In this document: positions 8,396 through 16,221 of the stretch, one piece after another
Layout: each line of letters begins with the position of its first letter
How positions within the stretch are numbered: position 1 is the first letter of the stretch
Assembly (NCBI GenBank): GCA_902780985.1
Contig: CACZHN010000040.1
Location: 1-16,221 of the forward strand
Length of the DNA: 16,221 nucleotides
Reading direction: 5' to 3'
Origin: an uncultured Lachnospiraceae bacterium
Lineage (GTDB): Bacteria > Bacillota_A > Clostridia > Lachnospirales > Lachnospiraceae
Notes under the pieces: model-generated
What the model was told of the DNA's origin: nothing
The model's input: only the letters and a program-made list of their open reading frames with translations
The model's database searches: none
Made by a program: the position numbers and the translations under genes

Positions 8396-11300
8396 ATGAA
8401 TGCCGGTGAAGTGTGGAGTATTTTAGGAATTGAAGAAACAAAGGACCAGGACAGCATAATAGCCGCTTACAGAGCAAAGGTCGTAAGTGTTAATCCGGAA
8501 GATGATCCGGAGGGATTCAAGCGCCTGAGAGAAGCTTTTGAAGAAGCTATGAACATGAGCCAAAACGAACAGGGGGAAGATTCGGGCTCAAGAGCTGCCG
8601 CAGATCCGAAGTTTCAGCCTTTTGTCGACAGAATGACAGAGGCCTATGATGATATTGAAGCAAGAATAGATATAGATACCTGGAAGGACATCTTCAGTGA
8701 TCCTTTATGTAATGATCTGGATACAGCGGATCAGGCCAGAGAGGAATTCCTGAAGCTGGCCCTGGACAGGTTTTACATGCCTCACGAGGTATGGAAGCTG
8801 GCGGACGATACTTTCTCCGTCAGTCTTGAAGCTGCGAATCTGAAGGAAGTCTTTCCTGCGGATTTCATGGACTATGTTACATTTCACATGCAGAACGAAG
8901 ACTTCTTCGAGTACAGCTATATCATGCCGAGAAGCAGATATAACGAACTTATCGAAGAAACAGGCATAACCATACCGGAGCTTCATAACAGAGAGACGGA
9001 TTATAAGCTGGCGGAGTATATCTGCCACTACGATAATTACATCAGGGAAGCCGCAGTGGTGATCCAGCCTATAGAGGATATCAATGCGGTAAGAAAGAGC
9101 GAGAATCCGGAGGCGATACCTCCGAATGTGGAGCCGGAAGCTCTTAACAGACTTTACAGTGCGGTACGCATGTTCCTTACATCGGATATATGGCATCCGA
9201 TGGAGTATACGGGAATGATGAGGCTCATGGATGACGAAGGCCGTTACGAGGAAGCCTACGCCATGGCCCGCGGCATACTTACCACAAGGCTTAAGGATTT
9301 CATGGACATATACGGCAAGACAAACGCCTGCTATGTGATCGTGAACCATGCCCTGATAAATGCGATCAATCCGGATATCGAACCGGAGAGACGCAACCAT
9401 CCGCTTATATCGGAAGAGGATATGACTCTGATCGGGGAAACACTGGATGAGGTGCTGGAAGAAAGAGAAAGATTCAATCTGGCTCTTCGTGCAAAGATCA
9501 TGCTGCTCTGTCTTAAAGGAGAGTATGAGGATGCAAATGAAGTCCTGCTGAAGCTTTTCGAAGTGGACAACCAGAATTCCGACGCAGCCATACTGCTTCC
9601 GTACATCAACAACAAGCTGGTGGAATACTATGCGGATAAGGCAGCTGCGGAACCGGATAAGCTCAAGCATAAGATAGATAAGTGCTGGAGTCTCTTCAGA
9701 TGCGACAGAAAGGAAGAGGCTATCGCAGAACTGGAAGCGCTTTCCGATATAGATCCGGAGAACGACCTTTATATCGATTACTGCAACCTCATCGGAAGAT
9801 GCTACAGCAGGATCGACGATTTCCAGAAGGCCGAGCCATTCCTTACGGAATGGATGCTGAGACTGGAAGCTATTGAGGAAAGATACAGTAAAGATCCGAA
9901 CAGCGTTAATGAAGAAGACGCCAAGAGACTGAAGAGGATAGGATACAGCTATTATCTTCTGGGAGCGGCCAAGTTCAAGCTGGACGATCTGGAAGAAGCC
10001 GAAAGATATATAAAGCTTTCCGTAGAGAAAGAGAAGGATGAGGTGGATATACCTTATTATCTCGAAACTCTCGGAGTTCTCTATCATCAGAAGCAGGACT
10101 ACGGTGCTGCCATGGACGTATGGAACAGGATGTTAGAGATGAATAAGTACAATGTCTCCACTTATATCCACAGGCAGGAGACCGCATTTAAAATGCGTGA
10201 CGCCCAGCTGGTCATCGACGATTACCATGTGATATACCAGCATGCGCCTCAGTATCCGAAGTCATATTATCTTGCGGCTAAGATCTTCTATATCTACGAT
10301 CATAACGAAGATCTGGAAGATGTATTCGCAAAGGCCGAGGCGGCGGGAGTGCACAGTTCATCCCTGGACCTTGTAAAGGCGGATCACTATAAAGAGATGA
10401 ATAAGACCGAGGAAGCCGGCCTGATATATAAGGAACTGGACAGTCAGCTGGCAAAGGGAGAGGGAGACCTGGAAGAGTATGAGACTCTCAGGGATTATTA
10501 CCTTTCAGCAGGTCATTATAAGAATATAATCAACGAGTCACCTGAAGAGTATTATAATGCGGGACTTGCTAAGTTCCCTGAGGATGCGGCGCTTAACTAC
10601 GCAAAGGGACTCTGGCTTTACGAGTCGGACAAGTATGCGGAAGCGGAGCAGTTCTTCAAGAAGACTCTGGAATACAATCCGAGACATCATGCAGCCAATA
10701 ACAAGCTGTCACGTCTTTATTCCGATATCTACGATGATACGGAGAATCCGGAGAAGTATACTCAGGCGGTGGAATATGCCACAAAGCAGCTTCAGAACAA
10801 TGATGACGACTATTACTATGTGGAGAGAGCGCTGCTTTACTCTGCAGGTTACGAGTTTGAAAAGGTTATCGAAGACTGTGACAAGGCCATAGAAAAAGAC
10901 GAAAGCAATTACTATGCATACAATGCAAGAGGCTATGCATACATGATGCTGGAGGATTATAAGAATGCCGAAGACAGTTTCATGACAGGCGTAAGGCTTA
11001 TGAAGGATGTGGATATCAGCGATAAGCTGGTAAACCTTTATCATAATCTGGCCAGATGTTATGAAATGCAGAACAAGTTCAATGAGTCCATAACCGTACT
11101 CATGAATATAATCAATCTGTTCGGCGAGAATATAACCGTTCACAGCAGGATCATGAGAGCCCTCCGCAGAGCCGGAAGATATGACGAATCCGTAGCCGAA
11201 GCGGAAAAGATGTTCAGATATCATCAGCAGAAGTTCAACGAAACCCAGAACGAATGGTATCTGCAATATATGTTCGATGATTATGTAGAGATGCTCCGAG

Positions 11301-11980
11301 CAAGGATCGATCAGGGAGATCCGAGAAAGATCAACTTTATAAAGAACGAGAGAATCATGAAGATGGTAAGCGACAACCGTCTTCTTACGGCAAGAAGAGC
11401 CATAAAGAACGATAATGTAACGGCAAATATACTGGCTAAGCTTGCAAGCGTGGAATATTACGACGAGAGAGATTTCAAGAAGGCTTATAAGACTTACGAA
11501 AAAGCCTATAATCTGCTTGTTCCGGTATCCGCTGTAAAGGATAACAACATGAGGAATACCCTCATCGATATCTGTATCGAAATGGGCGGTGCCGCATGGA
11601 GACTGGGCAAGTACGATAAAGCAAAGAGGCTGGGAGAAATCGCAGTGGAGACCATTCAGAGAATGTCGGGTTCGGTGGACAACTATCTGAATTACCACAG
11701 AAGTTCAGCATACAGAAGAAAGGACTTCGCCATGGTACTGGCCATAATGGGCAGAACGGATGAGGCGATAAACCTTGCAAAGTCGGTAATAGATGCCCGC
11801 AGATGTTCCTTCTGCAGACACAGCGCCTGTTATGAAGCTTATCTCTCTCTTGCCAAGATATGTGAATTTCAGAATGACAAAGCGGGAGCTTTGGAGTATT
11901 ATAGAAAAGCAAACGAAATTGGTAGAGATGACAGTGAAGTGATCAAGGCTATGATCACATTCACAGGAGGTAGAAATTGA
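8396..11980 (+). CDS. large TPR protein with degenerate J-like N-terminus, probable HscC partner
   Basis: This is a 1194-residue soluble protein with no signal peptide or membrane helix. Residues 4-52 look like a J domain ([10 protein letters not shown], an AAYRAKVV helix, then [16 protein letters not shown]), but the HPD motif that normally triggers Hsp70 ATPase is replaced by N33-P34-E35. Residues 96-140 (WKDIFSDP, then EVWKLADD) resemble a segment I recall from J-like proteins encoded beside hscC. From about residue 450 to the end the protein is built of TPR-like helical pairs, for example 551-583, 730-761, 806-866, 878-911, 1007-1041 and 1143-1176, a usual scaffold for protein binding. 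A Cys/His cluster (C1137, C1140, H1142, C1145) lies near the C-terminus. It starts 2 bases after tex, with AAAGGG (8382-8387) as ribosome site, and its stop overlaps the Hsp70 start. I infer a co-chaperone or client adaptor for that Hsp70. Confidence 0.85.
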   Translation: MNAGEVWSILGIEETKDQDSIIAAYRAKVVSVNPEDDPEGFKRLREAFEEAMNMSQNEQGEDSGSRAAADPKFQPFVDRMTEAYDDIEARIDIDTWKDIFSDPLCNDLDTADQAREEFLKLALDRFYMPHEVWKLADDTFSVSLEAANLKEVFPADFMDYVTFHMQNEDFFEYSYIMPRSRYNELIEETGITIPELHNRETDYKLAEYICHYDNYIREAAVVIQPIEDINAVRKSENPEAIPPNVEPEALNRLYSAVRMFLTSDIWHPMEYTGMMRLMDDEGRYEEAYAMARGILTTRLKDFMDIYGKTNACYVIVNHALINAINPDIEPERRNHPLISEEDMTLIGETLDEVLEERERFNLALRAKIMLLCLKGEYEDANEVLLKLFEVDNQNSDAAILLPYINNKLVEYYADKAAAEPDKLKHKIDKCWSLFRCDRKEEAIAELEALSDIDPENDLYIDYCNLIGRCYSRIDDFQKAEPFLTEWMLRLEAIEERYSKDPNSVNEEDAKRLKRIGYSYYLLGAAKFKLDDLEEAERYIKLSVEKEKDEVDIPYYLETLGVLYHQKQDYGAAMDVWNRMLEMNKYNVSTYIHRQETAFKMRDAQLVIDDYHVIYQHAPQYPKSYYLAAKIFYIYDHNEDLEDVFAKAEAAGVHSSSLDLVKADHYKEMNKTEEAGLIYKELDSQLAKGEGDLEEYETLRDYYLSAGHYKNIINESPEEYYNAGLAKFPEDAALNYAKGLWLYESDKYAEAEQFFKKTLEYNPRHHAANNKLSRLYSDIYDDTENPEKYTQAVEYATKQLQNNDDDYYYVERALLYSAGYEFEKVIEDCDKAIEKDESNYYAYNARGYAYMMLEDYKNAEDSFMTGVRLMKDVDISDKLVNLYHNLARCYEMQNKFNESITVLMNIINLFGENITVHSRIMRALRRAGRYDESVAEAEKMFRYHQQKFNETQNEWYLQYMFDDYVEMLRARIDQGDPRKINFIKNERIMKMVSDNRLLTARRAIKNDNVTANILAKLASVEYYDERDFKKAYKTYEKAYNLLVPVSAVKDNNMRNTLIDICIEMGGAAWRLGKYDKAKRLGEIAVETIQRMSGSVDNYLNYHRSSAYRRKDFAMVLAIMGRTDEAINLAKSVIDARRCSFCRHSACYEAYLSLAKICEFQNDKAGALEYYRKANEIGRDDSEVIKAMITFTGGRN
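11965..11980 (+). promoter_or_regulatory. ribosome site and TTG start with 4-base overlap (translational coupling)
   Basis: AGGAGG (11965-11970) lies 6 bases before TTG (11977-11979). The TTGA overlap contains both this start and the TGA stop (11978-11980) of the J/TPR gene. No in-frame ATG fits: the ATG at 11951 is in a different frame, and the Hsp70 fold begins immediately after the TTG with IIGIDLGTT. The layout predicts that ribosomes ending the first gene restart on the second, favouring matched synthesis. Confidence 0.85.
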
Positions 11981-13674
11981 TAATCGGAATTGATCTCGGT
12001 ACGACCAACAGTCTCGTTGCGTATTATACCGACGAAGGACCGAAGGTGATACCGAACAGATTTGGCGATGTGCTTACACCGTCAGTAGTAAGTATAGATG
12101 AAAATGATCAGATTTATGTAGGTAAGACTGCTATCGAGAGAATGCAGCTTTATCCGGAAACAAGTGCAGCTGTATTTAAGAGAAGCATGGGTTCGGATAA
12201 GAAGTTCGATCTGGGCAGCAAGCAGTTTACGGCAGAAGAGCTTTCAAGCTTTGTACTCCGTTCCCTTAAGGAAGATGCGGAGACCTTCTTAGGCGAAGAA
12301 GTTACCGAAGCGGTTATATCGGTACCTGCATATTTCAACGATATGAGAAGAAAGTCCACAAAGAGAGCGGGAGAGCTGGCAGGACTCAAGGTTGAGAGAA
12401 TCATCAGTGAGCCGACAGCAGCTGCTATCGCTTACGGACTTTATAACGATACAAAACCGGCAAAGAATCTTGTATTCGATCTGGGCGGCGGTACATTTGA
12501 CGTATCCATACTGGATTACTTTCCGCCGATACTGGAAGTAAGAGCCGTAGCGGGAGATAACTTCCTGGGGGGAGAAGACTTCACGGCGGTTCTGGAGAGA
12601 ATGTTCTATGAGAAGAACGAGAACATTCGTAAGGAATCTCTGGAATATCGTGAACTGAAGCTCATCCACAGACAGGCCGAGCTGGCAAAGAAGAGCTTTT
12701 CGGAATCCGGCACAGCTGTTATGAAGTGCAAGATCGGTGAGGAGATCATCGAAACGGAGATATCCGAAAGAGAATACGATAAGGAATGCGAGGATCTTTA
12801 CGAGAAGATCAGAGGTCCCGTTAAGAGAGCGCTGGCAGATGCAAAGCTGAAGCTCAGCGATATCGATAAGATAGTACTGGTAGGAGGAGCTACTCGTCTT
12901 CCGGGAGTAAGAAGCTTCGTAAGCAAGCTGTTCAAGACTTTCCCGGATACTACAGTAAATCCCGATGAAGCGGTTGCTCTGGGAGCGGCTATTCAGGGAG
13001 CCATGAAGGAAAGACGTGAGTCCATCAAGGAAGTGGTGCTTACGGATGTTTGTCCGTTTACTCTGGGTACCGAAGTTTCGGTAGACCTGGGCGGCAACCA
13101 CAGAGAGTCGGGACATTTCTTCCCGATCATTGAGAGAAATACCGTAATTCCTGCCAGCCGTACGGAAAGATTCTATACGGTAAGAGATGACCAGACAAAG
13201 ATAGACATCGAAGTGCTTCAGGGCGAAAGCCGTATGGCACGCAATAATCTGCTTCTGGGAACCCTGGAACTTGATGTTCCGAAGGGCAAGGCCGGAGAGC
13301 AGTCGGTGGATGTAACATATACCTACGACATCAACTCCATCCTGGAGGTTGAGGTTACGGTAGTTGCCACAGGCAAGAAGATAAGAAAGATCATCAAGGG
13401 TCAGTATACGGAGATGACGGACGAGGAGATCGAGCAGAGATTCAAAGAGCTGTCATATCTGAAGATCCATCCGAGGGATCAGGAAGAGAACAAACTCGTT
13501 CTTTTGAGATGCGAAAGACTCTATGAAGAGAGTCTCGGAATGGATAGAGAATATATCGAAGAGCAGGTAAGAAAGTTCGAACTTGCGCTTTCATCTCAGG
13601 ATAAGAGGATGATCGAGAAGGAAAGAAAAGCGCTTACTGCATTTCTCGATGAATGGGAAAAAGGTGAGTTTTAG
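11977..13674 (+). CDS. hscC: HscC-type specialised Hsp70 chaperone
   Basis: This is an ATP-dependent Hsp70 of the HscC subfamily rather than DnaK. The nucleotide-binding domain has GIDLGTTNS (4-12), the catalytic lysine in VFKRSMGS (K68), [19 protein letters not shown] (168-176) and VGGAT (302-306). The interdomain linker reads [12 protein letters not shown], close to the ILTDICPYSLG that I recall from E. coli HscC and unlike the DnaK linker. A beta-type substrate domain follows, but the helical lid is short: the protein ends at 565 residues, against about 610-640 for DnaK, and has no acidic DnaK-like tail. E. coli HscC works with dedicated J partners encoded beside it, which matches the overlapping J/TPR gene here. 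Start is a TTG with a good ribosome site. No intrinsic terminator follows. Substrates are unknown; HscC proteins are not general replacements for DnaK. Confidence 0.92.
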   Translation: MIIGIDLGTTNSLVAYYTDEGPKVIPNRFGDVLTPSVVSIDENDQIYVGKTAIERMQLYPETSAAVFKRSMGSDKKFDLGSKQFTAEELSSFVLRSLKEDAETFLGEEVTEAVISVPAYFNDMRRKSTKRAGELAGLKVERIISEPTAAAIAYGLYNDTKPAKNLVFDLGGGTFDVSILDYFPPILEVRAVAGDNFLGGEDFTAVLERMFYEKNENIRKESLEYRELKLIHRQAELAKKSFSESGTAVMKCKIGEEIIETEISEREYDKECEDLYEKIRGPVKRALADAKLKLSDIDKIVLVGGATRLPGVRSFVSKLFKTFPDTTVNPDEAVALGAAIQGAMKERRESIKEVVLTDVCPFTLGTEVSVDLGGNHRESGHFFPIIERNTVIPASRTERFYTVRDDQTKIDIEVLQGESRMARNNLLLGTLELDVPKGKAGEQSVDVTYTYDINSILEVEVTVVATGKKIRKIIKGQYTEMTDEEIEQRFKELSYLKIHPRDQEENKLVLLRCERLYEESLGMDREYIEEQVRKFELALSSQDKRMIEKERKALTAFLDEWEKGEF

Positions 13675-13685
13675 CAGGACATTAT

Positions 13686-13849
13686 ACGTTAACGTTTGTT
13701 AAATTGTACAAAAATTGTGCTAAAAATTTAACAATACTATCCAAAATGGAGAAAATAGTGTGACGTATTGAAAAATTGTTAAAAAAATATTACAATTCAG
13801 TTCGTAAACTTCAGTAATTTTTAATAACGTATTAGTATGTTTTGTTAAA
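13686..13849. repeat. iterated TTGTTAAA motifs and an ACGTTAACGT palindrome
   Basis: The 191-base AT-rich region after hscC holds four TTGTTAAA octamers: plus strand at 13696-13703, 13776-13783 and 13842-13849, and minus strand at 13727-13734. The first and second form a 10-bp perfect inverted repeat (13696-13705 with 13725-13734, 19-base loop). The palindrome ACGTTAACGT lies directly upstream at 13686-13695. One octamer is within the promoter spacer of the next gene and another just before its ribosome site, so regulator binding is possible. AT richness raises the chance of coincidence. Confidence 0.4.
13768..13796 (+). promoter_or_regulatory. promoter of the Lys/Ala-rich protein gene
   Basis: TTGAAA (13768-13773) and TACAAT (13791-13796) are 17 bases apart, both one base off consensus. 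Transcription would start near 13803, giving a leader of about 63 bases. A TTGTTAAA motif (13776-13783) sits between the two boxes. Confidence 0.7.
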
Positions 13850-13865
13850 ACGGAGGAAATCAAAA

Positions 13866-14370
13866 ATGGCAGTTAAGAAGGCAAGCGTTAAGGATCTCGC
13901 AGAGAAGGCAGCAGCAGCTAAGAAGGCTGAGGCTAAGGTTGAGGTTAAGGAAGAGGCTAAGGTAGAAGCACCTAAGGCTGAGCCTGCAAAGAAGGAAGAG
14001 GCTCCTAAGGCAGCAGCTCCTGCAAAGAAGGAGGAAGCTCCAAAGGCAGCAGCTAAGAAAGCACCTGCAAAGAAGGCAGCAGCTAAGAAGGAAGCAGCTC
14101 CAAAGGCAGCAGCTAAGAAGGCACCTGCAAAGAAGGCAGAGGCTCCAAAGGCAGCAGTTAAGAAGGGCAAAGAAGACAGCAGCTAAGAAGTCTACAGTTA
14201 ATCTTTTCGTTCAGTATCAGGGCGGAAACGTTGCTACAGATGATCTTGTAAAGAAGGCTCTTGAAGTTTCAGGAAAGAAGACAGTTAAGGAGCTCAACGT
14301 TTACTATCAGCCTGAGAACAACATCGTATACTTCACAGCAGATGGCGAGAACGGTTCTTTCAACTACTAA
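13866..14370 (+). pseudogene. Lys/Ala/Pro-rich protein with DUF6465-like C-terminus, frameshifted
   Basis: The ATG at 13866 follows GGAGG (13852-13856) and opens a 106-residue frame of histone H1-like composition, rich in AKKA, APKAAA and PAKK units, ending at TAA 14184-14186. The C-terminal domain continues in another frame: from 14167 it reads AKKTAAKKSTVNLFVQYQGG and runs to a TAA at 14368-14370 with VKKALEVSGKKTVKELN and IVYFTADGENGSFNY. Removing one G from the GGG at 14165-14167 restores a 167-residue protein and the recurring AAG-AAG-GCA codon pattern. The tail resembles what I recall as DUF6465, a small domain found behind Lys/Ala-rich N-termini in Lachnospiraceae. The basic N-terminus suggests nucleic acid binding, which is inference. 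Its own promoter, ribosome site and terminator look intact, so a very recent mutation or a sequencing or assembly error is more likely than old decay; programmed frameshifting is a weaker option. Confidence 0.8.
14036..14139 (+). repeat. 60-bp tandem repeat in the Lys/Ala-rich coding region
   Basis: The 44 bases at 14036-14079 recur at 14096-14139 with one mismatch (A or G at 14060/14120), a period of 60 bases or 20 codons. They encode the APKAAAKKAPAKKA unit twice. Shorter, less exact copies extend back to about 13978. Such repeats grow and shrink by recombination, so length variation among relatives is likely. Confidence 0.8.
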
Positions 14371-14395
14371 GATTTGCTTTTTTGAATAATAAATT

Positions 14396-14426
14396 AAGCG
14401 ACAGGTTTTTGGCCTGTCGCTTTTTT
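14396..14426 (+). terminator. intrinsic terminator between convergent genes
   Basis: A perfect 10-bp stem, AAGCGACAGG (14396-14405) with CCTGTCGCTT (14413-14422), closes a 7-base loop and leads into a T run (14421-14426). It ends the Lys/Ala-rich gene. On the minus strand the same hairpin is followed by the looser AATTTATT, so it may also end clpX, less efficiently. Confidence 0.9.
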
Positions 14427-14450
14427 AATGTCTTATTCGGTTCAAAGGGT

Positions 14451-15884
14451 TTAGTTTTCTTCGGCTCCGCGGAGCTTGATGATAGGTGAACCCTTTCCGT
14501 TTATATAGTCGCCGGTGATGGTTACCGATCCGATGGTGTCGTCACGAGGTACCATGTACATGATATCCAGCATGAAGTCTTCCATGATGGAACGGAGTGC
14601 TCTTGCACCGGTCTTTCTTTCGGCTGCCTTTTCCGCGATAGCGGCATAGGCTGAGTCGTCAAACTCAAGTTTAACCTCATCCAGTCTGAGGAGCTTCTGA
14701 TACTGCTTAACGATTGCATTTCTAGGCTCCTTAAGGATTCGCTCATACATTTCCTTATCAAGGGCATCCAGTGTGAAGATCACAGGAAGACGTCCTATAA
14801 ACTCAGGAATCATACCGAAGCTTCTGAGATCATCGGTTGTTACGTAGGAGAGAAGCTTTTTATCGTTATCCAGTTCGGAACGAAGCGGTGCACCGAAGCC
14901 CATGGAGGACTTGGCTGCAAGACGTTCCTTGATGATGTCTTCGATATCAGGGAAGGCACCGCCGCAGATGAAGAGGATATTTGTGGTATCCATCATAGTG
15001 GTAGGTGTCATGGCATTCTTGCTTCCCGATCCTACAGGTACTTCAACCTCGGCACCTTCAAGGAGCTTCAGGAGTCCCTGCTGAACGGCCTCGCCGCTGA
15101 CATCACGTGAACGCTGTTCCTGTTTCTTGGCTATCTTATCGATCTCATCGATGAAGACGATTCCGTGCTCGGCTCTTTCCACATCGTTATCCGCTGCGGC
15201 AAGAAGCTTTGAAAGTACACTTTCTACGTCATCACCGATATAACCTGCTTCCGTAAGAGAAGTAGCATCGGTAATGGCAAGCGGTACATCCAGGATCTTT
15301 GCTATGGTCTTTACCAGGTAAGTCTTTCCGCATCCTGTAGGTCCGATCATGAGCATGTTGGACTTTTCGATCTCTACATTATCAAGATCGTCCGGATCGT
15401 TCTTTGACTTAACTTCTTCGGAGAAGACTCTCTTATAGTGGTTATATACGGCAACCGATATAACCTTCTTGGCATATTCCTGACCTACCACATCCAGATC
15501 CAGAAGTTTCTTGATGTCATGAGGTGCCGGGAGATCCTTGAGAGACTTGATCTTTCCGGTTGAATCCGTCTTATCGTTCGCAGCCGATGCTTCGGCTGAC
15601 TTGTTTGAATCGTTTTTTCTCTTCTTAACCTTCTGAGAATTCGGAATATCCATGTTAGGGAAGATCATATTCATGTTGTCTATTCCCGGGATATTTCCGA
15701 GGATTGAGAAAGGACTGTTATTGATCTGATTGAGAGTCTTATTGATGCAGTCCGCACATACATTTACACCCTTTGAAAGAGTGATGAGTTTTCCGGCCTG
15801 TGACTCTGGACGCTTGCACATATAACAGTACTTTTCGTATTCGTCGTCGTTGTTGTTATTGTTGTTTCCGTTATTGTCCGGCAT
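14451..15884 (-). CDS. clpX: ClpX-like AAA+ unfoldase with Asn-rich N-terminus and altered RKH loop
   Basis: ClpX unfolds tagged proteins and feeds them to the ClpP peptidase. This 477-residue version keeps the zinc domain (C20, C23, C43, C46), Walker A GPTGCGKT (181-188), Walker B IVFIDEIDK (242-250), pore-1 loop GYIG (214-217; GYVG is usual), RDVSGE, FICGGAF, the IPEFIGRLP arginine (R365) and sensor-2 GAR (427-429). Three things are unusual: an Asn/Asp-rich start (residues 4-14), a linker of about 60 residues rich in Met, Asn and Ile between zinc and AAA+ domains, and replacement of the RKH pore loop by SKN (288-290). The ClpP-binding IGF tripeptide reads MGF (328-330). The usual ClpX length is about 410-425. 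Start: ATG at 15884 after GGAGG with a 6-base gap. No clpP adjoins it; this may be a second ClpX or the sole copy. Confidence 0.92.
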   Translation of the reverse strand: MPDNNGNNNNNNDDEYEKYCYMCKRPESQAGKLITLSKGVNVCADCINKTLNQINNSPFSILGNIPGIDNMNMIFPNMDIPNSQKVKKRKNDSNKSAEASAANDKTDSTGKIKSLKDLPAPHDIKKLLDLDVVGQEYAKKVISVAVYNHYKRVFSEEVKSKNDPDDLDNVEIEKSNMLMIGPTGCGKTYLVKTIAKILDVPLAITDATSLTEAGYIGDDVESVLSKLLAAADNDVERAEHGIVFIDEIDKIAKKQEQRSRDVSGEAVQQGLLKLLEGAEVEVPVGSGSKNAMTPTTMMDTTNILFICGGAFPDIEDIIKERLAAKSSMGFGAPLRSELDNDKKLLSYVTTDDLRSFGMIPEFIGRLPVIFTLDALDKEMYERILKEPRNAIVKQYQKLLRLDEVKLEFDDSAYAAIAEKAAERKTGARALRSIMEDFMLDIMYMVPRDDTIGSVTITGDYINGKGSPIIKLRGAEEN

Positions 15885-15951
15885 ATTATTCCTCCGATTT
15901 GTTCTGCCCCCCTGCGAGCATACTTGTATACTTTCTATATTTATGCCGTTT

Positions 15952-15981
15952 ATTATAACAAAACTCTGTAAGACTTTACAA
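15952..15981 (-). promoter_or_regulatory. promoter of clpX
   Basis: Read on the minus strand, TTGTAA (15981-15976) and a perfect TATAAT (15957-15952) are 18 bases apart, with TG one base before the -10 box. Transcription would start near 15945, giving a leader of about 60 bases that contains a run of six G (15912-15907), 11 bases before the GGAGG ribosome site (15895-15891). Confidence 0.65.
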
Positions 15982-15983
15982 TA

Positions 15984-16012
15984 TTGAAATGAACGTCCGT
16001 TAGTGATAAAAT
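15984..16012 (+). promoter_or_regulatory. promoter of the glycerophosphodiesterase gene
   Basis: TTGAAA (15984-15989) and TAAAAT (16007-16012) are 17 bases apart, with an extended -10 TG at 16004-16005. The predicted start near 16019 leaves a leader of only about 18 bases that begins at the AGGAGG ribosome site. Its -35 box is 2 bases from the -35 box of the divergent clpX promoter. Confidence 0.55.
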
Positions 16013-16036
16013 TCGCGGATAGGAGGATTATAAAGT

Positions 16037-16221
16037 ATGACAAAGATTGTAGCCCATAGGGGCGCTTCATATCTGGCGGGAAGGGACAACACATTGGAAA
16101 GCTTCAGACTGGCTATCGAGCTGGGCGCAGATATGGTAGAATTTGATGTAAGAAGCACGAGGGACAACGTGCTTGTGGTATTTCATGACAGTACATTTGC
16201 GGATTCGCCGATATCATGGCT
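16037..16221 (+). CDS. glycerophosphodiester phosphodiesterase, 3' end missing
   Basis: Only the first 61 codons are present. The family hydrolyses glycerophosphodiesters, from phospholipid turnover, to glycerol-3-phosphate and an alcohol. The N-terminal signature is complete: the HRGAS motif with H7 and R8, NTLESFRLAIELGAD, the metal-binding E35 and D37 in VEFDV, and the second catalytic histidine in VVFHD (H50). The usual PENT segment is varied to RDNT. The ATG at 16037 follows AGGAGG (16021-16026) with a 10-base gap, and no signal peptide is seen, so this looks like the cytoplasmic UgpQ-like form rather than a secreted GlpQ. It is transcribed divergently from clpX. The symbol is left blank because the rest of the protein is outside the window. 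Confidence 0.9.
   Translation, partial: MTKIVAHRGASYLAGRDNTLESFRLAIELGADMVEFDVRSTRDNVLVVFHDSTFADSPISW

Noticed and set aside
8705..10087. Long open frame on the minus strand (460 codons) inside the J/TPR gene, and a similar one at 10709-11698
   Set aside because: They lie fully antisense to a clear TPR-coding gene, have odd Ile/His/Cys-rich composition and no recognisable domain. They are frame shadows caused by codon bias.
13696..13734. 10-bp inverted repeat after hscC as a terminator
   Set aside because: The stem is nearly all A/T, the loop is 19 bases, and no T tract follows, so it is a poor intrinsic terminator. It is listed as a possible regulatory repeat instead.
13842..13865. Upstream ATG-type start for the Lys/Ala-rich protein
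   Set aside because: A start near 13842 would translate through the GGAGG ribosome site; the ATG at 13866 is correctly spaced from it.
14036..14139. CRISPR-like array
   Set aside because: The repeats are coding, tandem without unique spacers, and in frame with a Lys/Ala-rich protein.
14160..14186. Programmed +1 frameshifting in the Lys/Ala-rich gene
   Set aside because: No slippery codon next to the stop and no closely spaced stimulatory Shine-Dalgarno like that of prfB. A single inserted G explains the data more simply, although it cannot be excluded.
15885..16094. Longer ClpX start at 16094 adding 70 N-terminal residues
   Set aside because: The extension would overlap the divergent phosphodiesterase gene and its promoter, has no homology to ClpX, and lacks a good ribosome site. 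The ATG at 15884 has GGAGG 6 bases upstream and sits just before the zinc domain.

Overview
The window looks like a chromosomal segment of a low-to-medium GC Gram-positive anaerobe, most likely a Clostridia member of the Lachnospiraceae. This rests on AGGAGG/GAGG ribosome sites, sigma-A promoters of TTGAAA-17-TATAAT type, and the mix of genes: a ParC/ParE-like pair, HU, Tex, an HscC-type Hsp70, and a Lys/Ala-rich protein with a C-terminal domain that I recall as DUF6465. All identifications come from reading the protein sequences; no database search was possible. I see no tRNA, rRNA, CRISPR array or insertion sequence, and no gene-free stretch longer than 300 bases.

Layout. Bases 1-1266 hold the 3' part of an NhaC-type Na+/H+ antiporter. 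A short promoter region (1277-1350) with an unusual 11-bp inverted repeat leads into a two-gene type IIA topoisomerase operon, A subunit (1351-3774) then B subunit (3778-5691). HU follows (5855-6157) with its own strong promoter and a strong intrinsic terminator. Next is a tightly packed operon: tex (6261-8393), a 1194-residue protein with a degenerate J-like N-terminus and TPR repeats (8396-11980), and an HscC-type Hsp70 that starts at TTG and overlaps the J/TPR gene by 4 bases (11977-13674). A 191-base AT-rich region with repeated TTGTTAAA motifs precedes a Lys/Ala/Pro-rich gene whose conserved C-terminal part lies in another frame (13866-14370). A hairpin terminator separates it from a convergent, unusual clpX (14451-15884, minus strand). 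Divergent, back-to-back promoters then serve clpX and the start of a glycerophosphodiester phosphodiesterase gene that runs off the window end.

Functional reading. Two themes stand out. One is DNA topology and nucleoid packing: the topoisomerase pair, HU and the Lys/Ala-rich protein. The other is protein quality control: the J/TPR-HscC pair and an orphan ClpX with an altered pore loop. The strongest candidate for a little-described system is the pairing of a large TPR protein, whose J-like domain lacks the HPD motif, with an HscC Hsp70 by translational coupling, downstream of tex.
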